Assembly (NCBI GenBank): GCA_030737875.1
Contig: CM060912.1
Location: forward strand, 877,137,199-877,201,198
DNA: 64,000 nt
Source: Allium sativum
Taxonomy: Eukaryota > Streptophyta > Magnoliopsida > Asparagales > Amaryllidaceae
Direction: 5' to 3'
Shown here: positions 46,269-57,477 of the stretch, piece by piece
Position numbering within the stretch: the first letter of the stretch is position 1
How the letters are laid out: each line of letters begins with the position of its first letter
Program-made: the position numbers and the translations under genes
Notes under the pieces: model-generated
Databases searched by the model: none
Seen by the model: the letters and a program-made list of their open reading frames with translations, nothing else
What the model was told of the DNA's origin: nothing

Positions 46269-46697
46269 CTTGGTTAACTCGAATCTTTGGGGTACAACTC
46301 GTTAGAACTGAACAAAGGACTCATCAGTGGTAGGATTAAAAATGTCCTATAAAAGAATACTCATTAGAGATAGGATCAGTAGTATCCTAGAATGAGAAAC
46401 TCGTTAGAGATGGAGTTAGAAACGCCCTAGAATGAATTGAGAGTGGCAAGCTTATAATTAACGTATTTGTGATTATATATATAATCCGTTCTTAGAAAAT
46501 ATGATTTTTGAATGTATAAAAGTTATATATATTTGAAAAGCTAATCAACTAGTTGATTGATGATTGTGTTGTGTGATTATTAGTTCAACTAATAAAATTA
46601 TTGAAACCAATAAAAAAATGAAAATTGAGTTGGTTAGTCAAAACAACTTTCAGCTCCGTTCCTTTTCGAGGACGAAAAGTTTTTAAGTGGGGGAGAT
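46269..46697 (+). other. Internal region and polypurine tract of element E
   Basis: Only about 430 bp and no protein motif. It ends with the polypurine tract AGTGGGGGAGA (46686-46696) directly before the LTR. Direct-repeat-like phrases with CTCGTTAGA and (T/A)CCTA(G/T)AA recur at 46290-46440. Confidence 0.8.
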
Positions 46698-49600
46698 TAT
46701 AACAACCCAGAATTTTGGAACCAATTTAAAATTTTTATTTTAGAAATTTTAATGGAATTTAAATATTTAAATTATTTATTTTAAATCATAACGACTAAAA
46801 ATTTATTTAAATCGAAGTTAGAACGAATAATTTTTTTTTAATTATATAATGAGCCTGAAATGGTGCGATAGTTTGAAAATTTGAATTTGAACTTTGACTG
46901 AATATACAAGATTCAAAATAAATAGGATTTCAGTAAAACCAAAAATATTTAAATCTGTTTAATTATATCTTTCTAACGGATCTGAAAAATTGAAATTTCA
47001 TAGCGGGAATAAAAAGTTATGGCAGGTTAAATATTCAGAATAGTCGCTATAGAATTTATATATATATTTTAATATTGTAAATAGCCATTTTACAAACGAC
47101 CTCCGTTTTCGAAGAAACCACTTTTGTCGGATCCGGAATGTCAAATTATTGCTAGATTCCAATTTCCATAATTTTTGAATTTAATATATGAGCACAGTAA
47201 ATTTAAATGTGTTTGGTAATTTAAATTTATATTGGATCGACCAGAAACTGACCATTTTTCAAACGGTCCCCAAATTCATTGAAATTAATTTTGTTAGGAC
47301 CGTGTCATCAAAATATAGCTTGATTTATTTATCTGGAATTTTTGGAGTCAGTATGTGGCAACGGTAAATAAAAATGTACGTTTAAATTCAATTTATATTG
47401 ATATATATTTTAATTTTGATAAAAACTGATCGTAATAGTTGAATTGGGTTACGAAACATGTTCCATTGTGTTCGGAATGGGTGTATTTGGCTAGGGGCGG
47501 CACTCGCTGGGTTTAAATTGGAGTTTGTATCAACATACGGATATTTTCGGGAAGAAAAATAAATTAAAATAAAATAAAATTAAATACGCTATAAATACCC
47601 TAAAATACACTGTATTTCATATCCTATCTAAACCCTAATTACCTATACTGGAGCCGCCGAATACTCTAAATAATGGCCAGATGTGTTCCTTTTTGATTCG
47701 CTAAAAACTCTCAACCCACCATGAAGTTAAACCCAACTTCTAAACCAAATTCGTAGCACTTCTTCCGGCCTTCAAATTGGTTGGGAAGCGATCGATTCTC
47801 GTGTACGATCTTGGATGGAAATCACTCTCAATCAGGTGGCGTTCGAAGCCACTTTTCCGGCATTGGGGACCTGCGAGTGAAGCGTGGTGGCATGGGTGGA
47901 GTGGCGCCGCCAAGGCGGAGTGTGTGGCGGAGTTGGATTGACCACCGAATGAACGTGGAGCGTGCGCGAGGGGAGGATTTGGTGCGAGTTTTTTTCGATT
48001 GAACCTTGAAGAGAATACACGAAGAAGAAGGAAATTTGTGTGGCCTTGGGATCAGAATCTAATGGTCGTGATTTTCATGTGCAATGTAATTATATTAAAT
48101 ATATATTTAATTAGTTAATTATGTATATAACGTTTAATTGGCCATAACTTATTCATACGGACGCAGAACTCTACGAAATTCATTGCGCTGGAATCCTCTT
48201 TTTGAACACTTCAATATGGAAAAGACCAGAACCGAAATGGAGCTTGCTACGAATTTAGGAAAATTCAAAACCTTTAATGAGATTTCTTATTTAAATAATT
48301 AAAAATAAATTAATTATTATCGTGTTTAGAAATTCTTGTATGCACGTGATTTGATTTAAATTGGTTGATGTTTTTTGTTGTGATCGGTTTGATTTAATTG
48401 TATATAATGGAATTATAGAAATTTGTAGACAAATAAATATACCATTTTTATTTGTCATGTTAATGTAAGAAATTGTGTACAAATAAAAATATCATTTTTA
48501 TTTGTTATGTTAAAATGGATTTGTAAACAAATGAAATTGTCACTTTTATTTGTTATGTTAAAATAGATTTGTTTATGCAAATGAAAATGTCACTTTTAGT
48601 TGTTATGTTGAAATTAGATTTGTATGCAAATAAAAATATTCATTTTTTATTTGTCATTGTTAAATATTGATATTGGTGTCAAATAAAAATATTCATTCTT
48701 TTATTTGTCATTGTTAAATATTGAGGTTGTTGTCAAATAAAAATATTCATTTTTATTTGTCAATGTTAAATATTGAAATTGTTGTCAAATAAAAATATTC
48801 ATTTTTTTATTTGTCGTTGTTAAATATTGAAATTGTTGTCAAATAAAAATATTCATTTTTTATTTGTCATTGTTAAATACTGAAATTGTTGTCAAATAAA
48901 AATATTCATTTTTTATTTGTCATTGTTAAATGTTGAAATCGTTGCCAAATAAAATATTCATTTTAATTTGTCATTGTTAAATATTGAAATTGTTGTCAAA
49001 TAAAAATATCTGTTTTTTATTTGTCATTGTTAAATATTGAAATTGTGGTCAAATAAAAATACCATTTTTATTTGTCATGTTAATATTGGAATTATATACA
49101 AATAAAAATATTCATTTTTATTTGACATGTTAAATATGGGATTGTATACAAATAAATATTAATTTTTATTTGTCATATTAAAGATAGAAATTTGTGTACA
49201 AATAAATATTCATTTTTATTTGTTATATTAAAGATAGAAATCTGTGTACAAATAAATATTCATTTTTATTTGTTTTATTAAATATAGGAAATTTGTATGC
49301 AAATAAAATATTCTTTTTATTTGTCACTAGAAGTATAAAAAATGTTATGCAAATAAAATAATATTTTTATTTTTCATTAGAAACATAGAATTTGTTATGC
49401 AAATAAAATATTCTTTTTTATTTGTCAGTAGAGACATTGTAATTGTTAGACAAATAAAATATTCTTTTTTATTTGTCATTAGAGACATTGTAATTGTTAT
49501 GCAAATAAAATTTTCTTTTTTATTTGTCACTAGAAAAGTAGAAAACATGTATACAAATAAAACACTTCTTTTTTATTTGTCATTAGAAAAGTAGAAAACA

Positions 49601-51232
49601 TGTGTAAATAAAATACTCTTTTTATTTGTCATTAGAGGGATAGAATTATGTATACAAATAAAATACTCTTTTTATTTGTCATTGGAAAACATAGAAAGTG
49701 TTACACAAATAAAATTTCTTTTTATTTGTCATATGAACCTAGGAATTAAAAACAATAAAATATTCTTTTTATTGTATGCATATGAAATGTAAAAATGTGT
49801 AGACAACAAAATACTTTTTTTATTATAACATGAAATGTAGAAAATGTGTAGGCAATAAGATACTCTTTTATTGTAACATGAAATGTGATTGAACCAAATA
49901 TACTTGGCTATTGATATGGATTGTGATTGATTGATTGTTTGGATTATGCTCGACTAGTTTACGAGCAAAATATGCTTTTATATTTAGCAATAGGTTGGGT
50001 AAAAATGTCTATGTGCTAACACCTTGTAGAACACTTCACGATTTGACTATAAGGTGTTTAGCGATGTTGTTTATTTCAAAATTTAATAAATGATTTCGAA
50101 ATGATATTTATTAAATAAAAAGAATAGTATTCCTGATTTTGGATAGGGAACATTTTATAATATATTTTATAAAACGGAAAGGTTTTCGAGGGCTATACCC
50201 GATAATTTTGAAATGTTTTGGAAGTGGAAATCTATATAGATTTGAAAGTACTTGTGATTATTATGTTGTGAAATGATTTTCCCTACTTCGGGATATAAAA
50301 TGATTTAGCAAGTATGTGGCTAGAAATCGGGTGACCCGAGAGTGATTAAAAATGGAGGACGGTGTATGTTTTCCCCATAGGTGGGATGGTGCATCTTTAG
50401 TGTAGTCAGTATATGAACACATGTATATATTGGTTAAGGAGCATACAGCCTTGGTTGAGGGAACATGACCGATATTTGGTTTCATACTTGTTTGTATACA
50501 TTGTTACGTTTTGGAATTCATATTTCCAAAGATTTTGTTTTGAGATCCCGAAGTGAAATCTACTTTGATATAAAAGCTAGATATGTATTTCAAATGATTT
50601 GAAATAAAAGAAATTGGGAAATAAAGTCCAAAGAAATAATTTCTGTAAAGTGAATTGGATTTTGAAATCTAAGTTTAGGGATTAAGCCTAAATGGGTAGA
50701 TTGGAAAAAAAATTGCATGTTGTATGATGCATTGTAGATCCATGAGTTTATTTACGGTTGTTGTTTATGCACTGGCAATACAATGGAGTAAGCCCGTTCC
50801 ACGTTAGAGGCATGGTCCTGTGATTAGCCTTATTTTTAAATAGGTTAAGTAAGATTTCTCATACCAGTCTCATGACTGACTCGTAGTTTGTTTTCATTTG
50901 CAAACTCGGGTTCTCATATTTTCCACACAGGAAGTCGAGTGATTTGTTTTGCAGATATTTATTAATTAAGCAGGATTCTGAATCGAAGCTTAAAGTTATG
51001 TCCAGAGCGTTCATAGTCTTCCGCCGGGTTGTATTAATTTTTTTGTAAATTAATCTTCCATTGTTATATTATTATATTCGATGTACTATGATGTTGCATT
51101 ATTATGATGTAATAAAAGTTTTTTGTTATTTGTTCCGATGTGTTGTATGCCCAAAGTTAGCGTATCAGGGTTTCAAACGGTCTTGGTCAATTTAGCGATT
51201 GATTAGGTCCGGGAGAAATCTGTATCGTTACA
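46698..51232 (+). repeat. 3' LTR of element E
   Basis: 4535 bp. It begins TATAACAACCC, where related LTRs have TGTAAC, so the terminal TG appears mutated to TA. It ends ATCGTTACA. It contains the same hairpin-unit minisatellite at about 48420-49870. Open frames such as 47781-48002 have no relatives and are treated as chance. Confidence 0.9.
48420..49870. repeat. Hairpin-unit minisatellite in the 3' LTR of element E
   Basis: About 25 units with ATTTGTCATTGTTAAATATTG or ATTTGTCATTAGAAA-like linkers between CAAATAAAA and TTTTATTTG. Same family as 42979-44900. Confidence 0.9.
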
Positions 51233-51237
51233 AATAA

Positions 51238-52860
51238 CAATCGTGTCTACTTTATCATTTCCTTTGTTATCCTATCTTGAGTTTCTTATCGGAAAGTTGT
51301 GAGGATCGTTGTGGTTGAGGAATACATCTAGGAATATGGGGATTATTGCATAAGTACTTCATTGTTAATATCTCTTTTCGTAATGTGTTTTGTTAAGAGA
51401 ATCTTTGCATTATCTTTATCTTTCAAAATTTGAACCGTCGGGTAAAAAATTTGGGAATTTTTTTCACCTTGTCCTTGATATTTGAGTTGGTTGTTGGGTT
51501 TGGTAAAAGGGAATTCGAGGGCATTTCATACCTAAAATTTAGAGGTGATTTTTACTTTAAGGATGGAATATTAGAGTTTAAATAAAGTAAATTAGAATGA
51601 GCAGTGAAAGTAGAAGAATCACTTCGGTTGTGCTAAAATTTTGAAGTAATTAAGCATGGGATAAGGGATGAAAATAATGAGGAATAACAAATATCGATGA
51701 GCTAATTACTTTGTAAACCGATACTGAAAATTAAATTGGTTATTGTTTTAGGTGTTGAATGGTCTGATGAGTGTCTTAAGGGTTTTGGTCGATACGTCTG
51801 ATCAAAGATATCGATAAAAATTGCTTAAACGCTTATTCGAGACTATCTGACACTGAAGATGAGTGATGAAAATGAAGTTGGATGCAAAAATAAAATACAA
51901 GATTACCACATTGGGATGGTGTTAAGCCACTATATGGGATAAGTAGTATAGTGACTTTGGCGAGGTGATGACGATGATTTGTCGACATCGTAGCCAAGTA
52001 CAAAGAACGATTGTTGGAAAATAGTTGTCTAATGTTATTCTAATTAAATTGTAAATGAAAATTTAAAATGGGTTGAATATAGTAGCGTTTTAAATATACG
52101 ACTTTCTAAAACAAGTGCGTCACTTTTGGGATACACATTCATAATTGCATTAACTTGACAAGTTTTTAAGTTCATGTGAGATCTTTCTGTTTATGCTTGT
52201 TGGGCAATCGTATTGAAATTCATGTGATTTTCATAGTCAAGTTTTGAAGGGTTGTTATAAGTGTGGGTCTTTTGACGTGTTTTCAGTGTTGTATTATCTC
52301 CCATTTGAGTTGGCTTTTTCCGTTTGTAAAGTATTTGTTGTGTGTATGTTGTAATTTTTGGCCAACTCAAATGTTTGTACTTTTTAATTATGTAATTAAG
52401 TACCCTTTGTTTGTTCAAAAAAAATACTTGACAAATTGCCGCCATTGAATTAGATATGGACCCCGGGGAAAGGCGAGGCTATTTGATGATTGAAAAATCC
52501 AAGTAGCAACCATAGTTGAGAAAATTTAGATAATTCTGAAGGTAATGTAGCGTCAAGTAATGATGTGGGAGCGAAAATCTTGAGTGTGTACTTCAAAATA
52601 TGAATAGTGAAAGGTAAGTTGTGTTGTTTAAAGCTTGATACTAATGAGTTAATGAATATTATTAAAGCTTTATCTAAGATTTGGTTAAGTTCAAATGAGA
52701 GATTTTGATGTTAAAATTTTAGTACGATGAAAATTTCTAAATTCCATGTGTTAGCTTCCTAAATCGAGATGTTTTTAAGAAGAAAATTAAGATAAATAAC
52801 TTGTAGAATCTAAACTAATGAAGTTCTAATTTTAACAAATTGTGAGGACGCAATATATTT
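51238..52860 (+). other. Internal region of element B, 3' part
   Basis: 1.6 kb without any gag or pol motif on either strand; the small frames at 52191-52448 show none. It leads into the polypurine tract of B. Confidence 0.7.
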
Positions 52861-52870
52861 AAGGGGGGAG
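52861..52870 (+). promoter_or_regulatory. Polypurine tract of element B
   Basis: AAGGGGGGAG lies two bases before the TGTAAC start of the 3' LTR. Confidence 0.9.
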
Positions 52871-52872
52871 TC

Positions 52873-55800
52873 TGTAACAACCTGGATTTTCGGGTAACCG
52901 GGAAGTAAGGATTTAATGGGTTTTGTGATTCTTAAGATAATATGTTGGTGATAAGAGTTTGTGAGATGTATAACATTTAAATTTGAAAAATATAGTTTTG
53001 AGCATTTCTATATCGATTATTTGGGGCAAATTATATAACTTTGTAATTATAGGAATTATTCCAATCTATAATCTTAAGATCATAATTTAATAATTGAAGG
53101 GGATATTGAAAATATATTTTGGGAACCTATATTTAACGGGAAATGTATTTTCAATATCAAAGGGTAAATTGTTGATTTAATTATTAAATTACTAATTGGG
53201 GTTCTAAATATAAAGATGTATCTTAATAATATTATCAATAGAGGAATTGTGTTTAAATAAAAATAATGAATTTAAAATGTACATATGGCTTTTAAAATAT
53301 TAATCAATGGACAAATTGATTTGTTGATTGTATGAAAATATAAATATTGATGCGAATTAATATTTATAGTATTGGTAATAAATTTAAATTATTGAGTTAA
53401 TAGAACGTACAGCAGCATTGTTGCATTAATTAGTTGGAAAATTGGTGTTTTAAATGCCAACAATACTCATATGTATATGTTTGTGTGTGTGTGTATATAT
53501 ATATGTATTGTGGGATTTAGATAAAGAGTAGAAGTGTTTATGTGATAATTATTGAGTTATAACTATTTTATTATCGTTTGATAACAACAATTCTATATAT
53601 TTGATTATCAAAGCAATTATTTAATTTTGGGCTATAATTTTTTTTATATTTAATAATTAAAAAATTGTTTTGACATGTTTAATAATTTATTTTGTTAAAA
53701 GGACACATTGGTGATAATTATCTTGTTGTGTGGTAGAGATTATGCCAATAAATAGAGATATTACTAACAAATACATTTATTTTGTTGTATTACGTTAAGC
53801 TTGATAATTAAAATAATGCAAGAATGTTCATGTGATTAGTTTGGGTGTTGAATTATAAAATTTAACACAATTTGATAAATGTTTGTGTGTAAGTGCGTTT
53901 TGTGGTTTTAGAGAAATTGGTAGAGAAAAATTAAGTTGCTAATTAGTGTTTTAGTACTTAAATTGTGTCATTAAGTTTGAATAACATAATTAAGTTGATC
54001 TTGGGCTTAGATGGGCATAACATAATTAAGTTGATCTTGGGCTTAGATGGGCACTTTGCCCATTCCCTCCACCTTTTTATTTCTTTCGGGTACTTACTGT
54101 AAAAGATACGTATATTTTCCTCCTTCCATCTTCTTCTTTTTCTTTATGAAGCTCAATAAGAAAAATGAACTTCTCTTCCTCTAAAAATAAAAAACATAGG
54201 TTGTTAGAAAAATCAAATAAATTTCCTAAAATTCCAAATTTTGGTATATTGTTTTGGATATAGTCCAGCACCTCTTCTCCAAATTTCATGTCATTTGGTT
54301 TAGTTTTGATTGGTATAACATCTTCATTTCTCTAGTATTTTTGGGTTAGATCTAGGCAGAAAACGAAGGAAAATAAATAAGTTTGCTAAGCTAAATCCTT
54401 GCTGCACCGAGGTCGAAATTGCAGTTTTTTTAAGGGAATAAAACTTCTCTTCAAATTGGACGGAACCTCCAATCAATATTTCAAGTTATTATCTGTCTCA
54501 AGTTTTAGGAAGGAAGTTACAGTAGGTTTCAACAGAAAGAGAGCTGCTGCATGTTACTTTTTTGATGTTCCATGCTCTTTATCTACCATCTACAGCTTCA
54601 AATTGATGGAAATATTTCTATAATCCAATCAATGTGAGTCGGTCGACTCACACTATCTAGTTTACATTGTTTTAGTTTTATTTGTTGAATCAATTTACTG
54701 TCCGTATAAAATACGTAGCTTTTCTGAGTCATATTGGTCATTTTGTTGTTAAGCAAAAATCACGGGCAAACCCCATGTTTGAGCCTTCATAACCTTCCGA
54801 TCCTATAGTGTTTTTGCTTGATTCTTTTTGCATATTGTTTTCCATCCTCTTGTGAGTATGTCTACAAATTTTGGTATCATCTTGAGTTGATCTGTGTAGG
54901 TAAACAAGTCGCTAAAGTTGGGGTTTCGTCATGAAATTGACCTGGAACAAAACAGTGCCTAGGTACAACTTATGGGAGCTGTATATCCTTCGTTTTTTAT
55001 TGGAATTGAGTGATTTTTTTTTGAAGATTGGGATCTTGTCTATAAGCCTGTAAATTTTTAGGCATATTCGAGGTCATTTTTCCATTCAAACCAGGTCCCA
55101 AATTTGAACATGGAAGTGACTATTGTTCATCTTATTTTAGTTGCTGAAATCACAGCCAAAGTATAACTTTGGGCTGTTATAACTTCATGATCATTGATCC
55201 GTTATGGACGATTCTTTTTTTGTATAGATTGAGACTTTTTCTACTTATCTGCAAATTTTTAGGTCAATCCGAGGTCGTTTGGCTGTTCGAACATGGTCCC
55301 AAAGTTGGACGTGGAAGTGATTTTAGCCCGGGCTGAAATTTAGTCCAACGTGCAAGTTTGGAGCCCTATATCGTATTCGCGAAGTTGGATTTTAGTGAAT
55401 CCTTTTTCATTTGAAAGTCAAGTATTTCTAGTTTGTTCATATCAAATTTTAGACTAACCGGAGATCGTTTGGTCATTCGAATCTATTCTTAAAATTGCAA
55501 CCCTGATTGATTTCTCGGTGCATGCCTTAGTGTAAAGTTGGGCGTCTTTCCTTAAGTGTTTTCATGCTTTTATTGATCTATTATTAAGCCATGCTTTTTG
55601 TGTTATATTTTGGCTTACTTTATTAATGGAGTAGCCTAAATTATGACTAATGCATAATTTGGGTTTTATGTATTTAGTGATGAGTTTTGAGCACACATTG
55701 CACGATTTAAACTAGTTTTCTGATATACATATAAATTGAGTTTTTGTTATAGTTTTGAAGCCAAATGAGGTTTATAATGTTAGTTTTTAACATTAACCGG

Positions 55801-57401
55801 TCTCAAAACAATAGTAGAAAAACCTATCTTCAAATCTATAGCTTTCCAAGAAAGAAAACTATTGATTTCGTAAAAATGTTTCATAACTTGTTTGGAAATC
55901 AAGTATTTTCTTATATATAAACTACACAATCTTGCACCCTTCAGGATAGCGCATTGGATGTTAAACGACATCGTACACTCCATGGTATGGGATATGGAAG
56001 AATACGAAGTCTCTTAATTCCGGTATAGTTAGATTGAAGTTGATGTCTAATTAATGATGATTTGGTGTTTTCTATGTTTTCCAATGCGGAGTTGACGAGC
56101 AGCAAGTAAACCAAGCAGTTAGAACGTGTGGTATGGGAAGCACTATTATCGCTGTTTCGGTTACTAACTGGAATTCAATGATGCATTATGAGGATGTTAA
56201 GCCAGTACTTGCTTCGGGAGGGGGTGCCGAGACATAAAGGAGTCATGTATATGTATCCACTTGATCGGGATGGCCAAATTGCACTTGGCTGGGCTATTCG
56301 CAGTGAAAGGCACCTAAATTACAATACGTATAAGTACTTGGCTATTTCTTGGGATGAGAAATACTATAGCTCGGGGTGGGCTATAATTTACTAAATAGCA
56401 CGTGCACATTATTTATGATGATTTCATGTTATGATTTGATGGTGATGGTTTTTCATTTGCTAATATTTGGCTATTGCTTGGGATGAGCAACATTATAGCT
56501 TGGAATGGGCTTTATTATTATGGCATGAGCACATTTCTTATGTTTTTTTTTTTATGATTTGGGTTTGATGATTTTAACTCAATCGGGATATTCATATATT
56601 TGCAAAGAGCAATTGGATTTCTAATCAATCATATTTTGAGATTTAGATGCTTTGGTGTGGAGTACTCTCTTCACTGATAATTTAACTCGCTTGAGATGTA
56701 TACGATGGTTTCAATGAATTCAGTGTTTTGTTTTCATTGCGGCCCGAGTACGTTGATGTACTTAGCCTAATACTAATCCACGAGAGTTGTACATTTATTC
56801 CATTATCATAATATGTGATCTAAAACCCGCTTTTTGCCATCATATTCACAACTGTTAGGGTAACGATTGTATATCTTGTGCTCATTTATTTCTTATATTG
56901 ATTTGTAAACTTGACTGACCCGTGTGTGTATTCCTTGGGTCAAACCGTGATGTTTCGGGAGTGGTCGCTTTGCTTGGGCTTAGCGGTATTTCTTTGGGAT
57001 ATCCATCCTATAGCAGCTTCTAGTTGAGATCGAGTAGTAGAGTTTTCTTCTATTTAATTGTTGTATCTTATTGCAGGTGAGTGATTTGTATCTATTCTTA
57101 ATTTAGCACATGTAATGGTTGAACTCTAACGATGTATTATTGTGTAACTTTTTATGGACTGTGATTTTGCTTTTATATGTACTGTGTTCTGAGAAGATCC
57201 TGTAGCCACTGTAGAATTGTATTAAGTAAGAATCAAGTATCCTCTTGAAAGAAAATTTACGAGCACTTCCTTGACGTGCTTAAGACTTGCTAATGCAAAT
57301 CTATGAGTGGTCGCCCTTAACCATCCCTATTTTCCGCTCTAATAGATAGCATTACCTACTAGTGATCTTTATTAGGATGGGTCTTGGGATGCGGCGTCAC
57401 A
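52873..57401 (+). repeat. 3' LTR of element B
   Basis: Complete 4529-bp LTR, TGTAACAACC to GTCACA. It is the reference for the fragmented 5' LTR and contains the empty target of CACTA-2 near 55872. No retained gene seen within it. Confidence 0.92.
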
Positions 57402-57406
57402 GGATG
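57402..57406. repeat. Element B TSD, right copy (GGATG)
   Basis: Partner of GAATG at 23768-23772 with one mismatch. Confidence 0.75.
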
Positions 57407-57477
57407 TGAGGACCTACAATAAAATTCTCGAGCATAATTCAGTTTAGGGCGAAGGATTGTCCAGTTCTGGCAAAGGA
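57407..57477 (+). pseudogene. gag of element A, piece 3
   Basis: After element B and one TSD are removed, the frame of piece 2 continues here. One TAG (probably from CAG) lies at about 57447. The piece is cut at AAAGGA by solo LTR C. Confidence 0.65.
57473..57477. repeat. Solo LTR C TSD, left copy (AAGGA)
   Basis: Identical to 62219-62223. Confidence 0.92.

Larger units (their letters stand above)
41227..51232 (+). mobile_element. Element E: LTR element with a palindromic 5' LTR
   Basis: The unit is flanked by AATAA at 41222-41226 and 51233-51237. In order it holds: the reverse complement of the 3' half of its LTR (41227-43866), a 14-bp spacer, the 3' half of the LTR in direct orientation (43881-46254), an initiator-Met primer-binding site, 443 bp of internal non-coding sequence, a polypurine tract and a full LTR (46698-51232). 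The left end TGTAACGATA is the exact kind of terminus integrase needs because LTR ends are inverted copies. The phrase TTTTCGAGGACGAAAAG before the polypurine tract points to Tekay/Del chromoviruses. There is no coding capacity. The normal 5' half of the 5' LTR is absent. Confidence 0.88.
23773..57401 (+). mobile_element. Element B: long-LTR Ty3/gypsy-type element, non-autonomous, with three insertions
   Basis: It starts TGTAACAACC and ends GTCACA. The 3' LTR (52873-57401) is 4529 bp and uninterrupted; the 5' LTR survives in three pieces. The initiator-Met-type primer-binding site is at 41142-41153 and the polypurine tract at 52861-52870. The pre-LTR phrase GAGGACGCAATATATTTAAG resembles the end of Tekay/Del chromoviruses. 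Excluding insertions the internal region is only about 1.7 kb with no protein motif, so B needed proteins from elsewhere. In a 370-bp stretch compared by eye the LTRs differ at about one site in ten. Confidence 0.87.

Noticed and set aside
47781..48002. Plus-strand frame in the 3' LTR of element E
   Set aside because: GC-rich stretch of LTR without start context or known domain; overlapped by an opposite-strand frame of the same kind.
43010..49870. Regular spaced repeats resembling a CRISPR array
   Set aside because: Units are degenerate, AT-rich, without unique spacers, and lie in plant LTRs; they are minisatellites.
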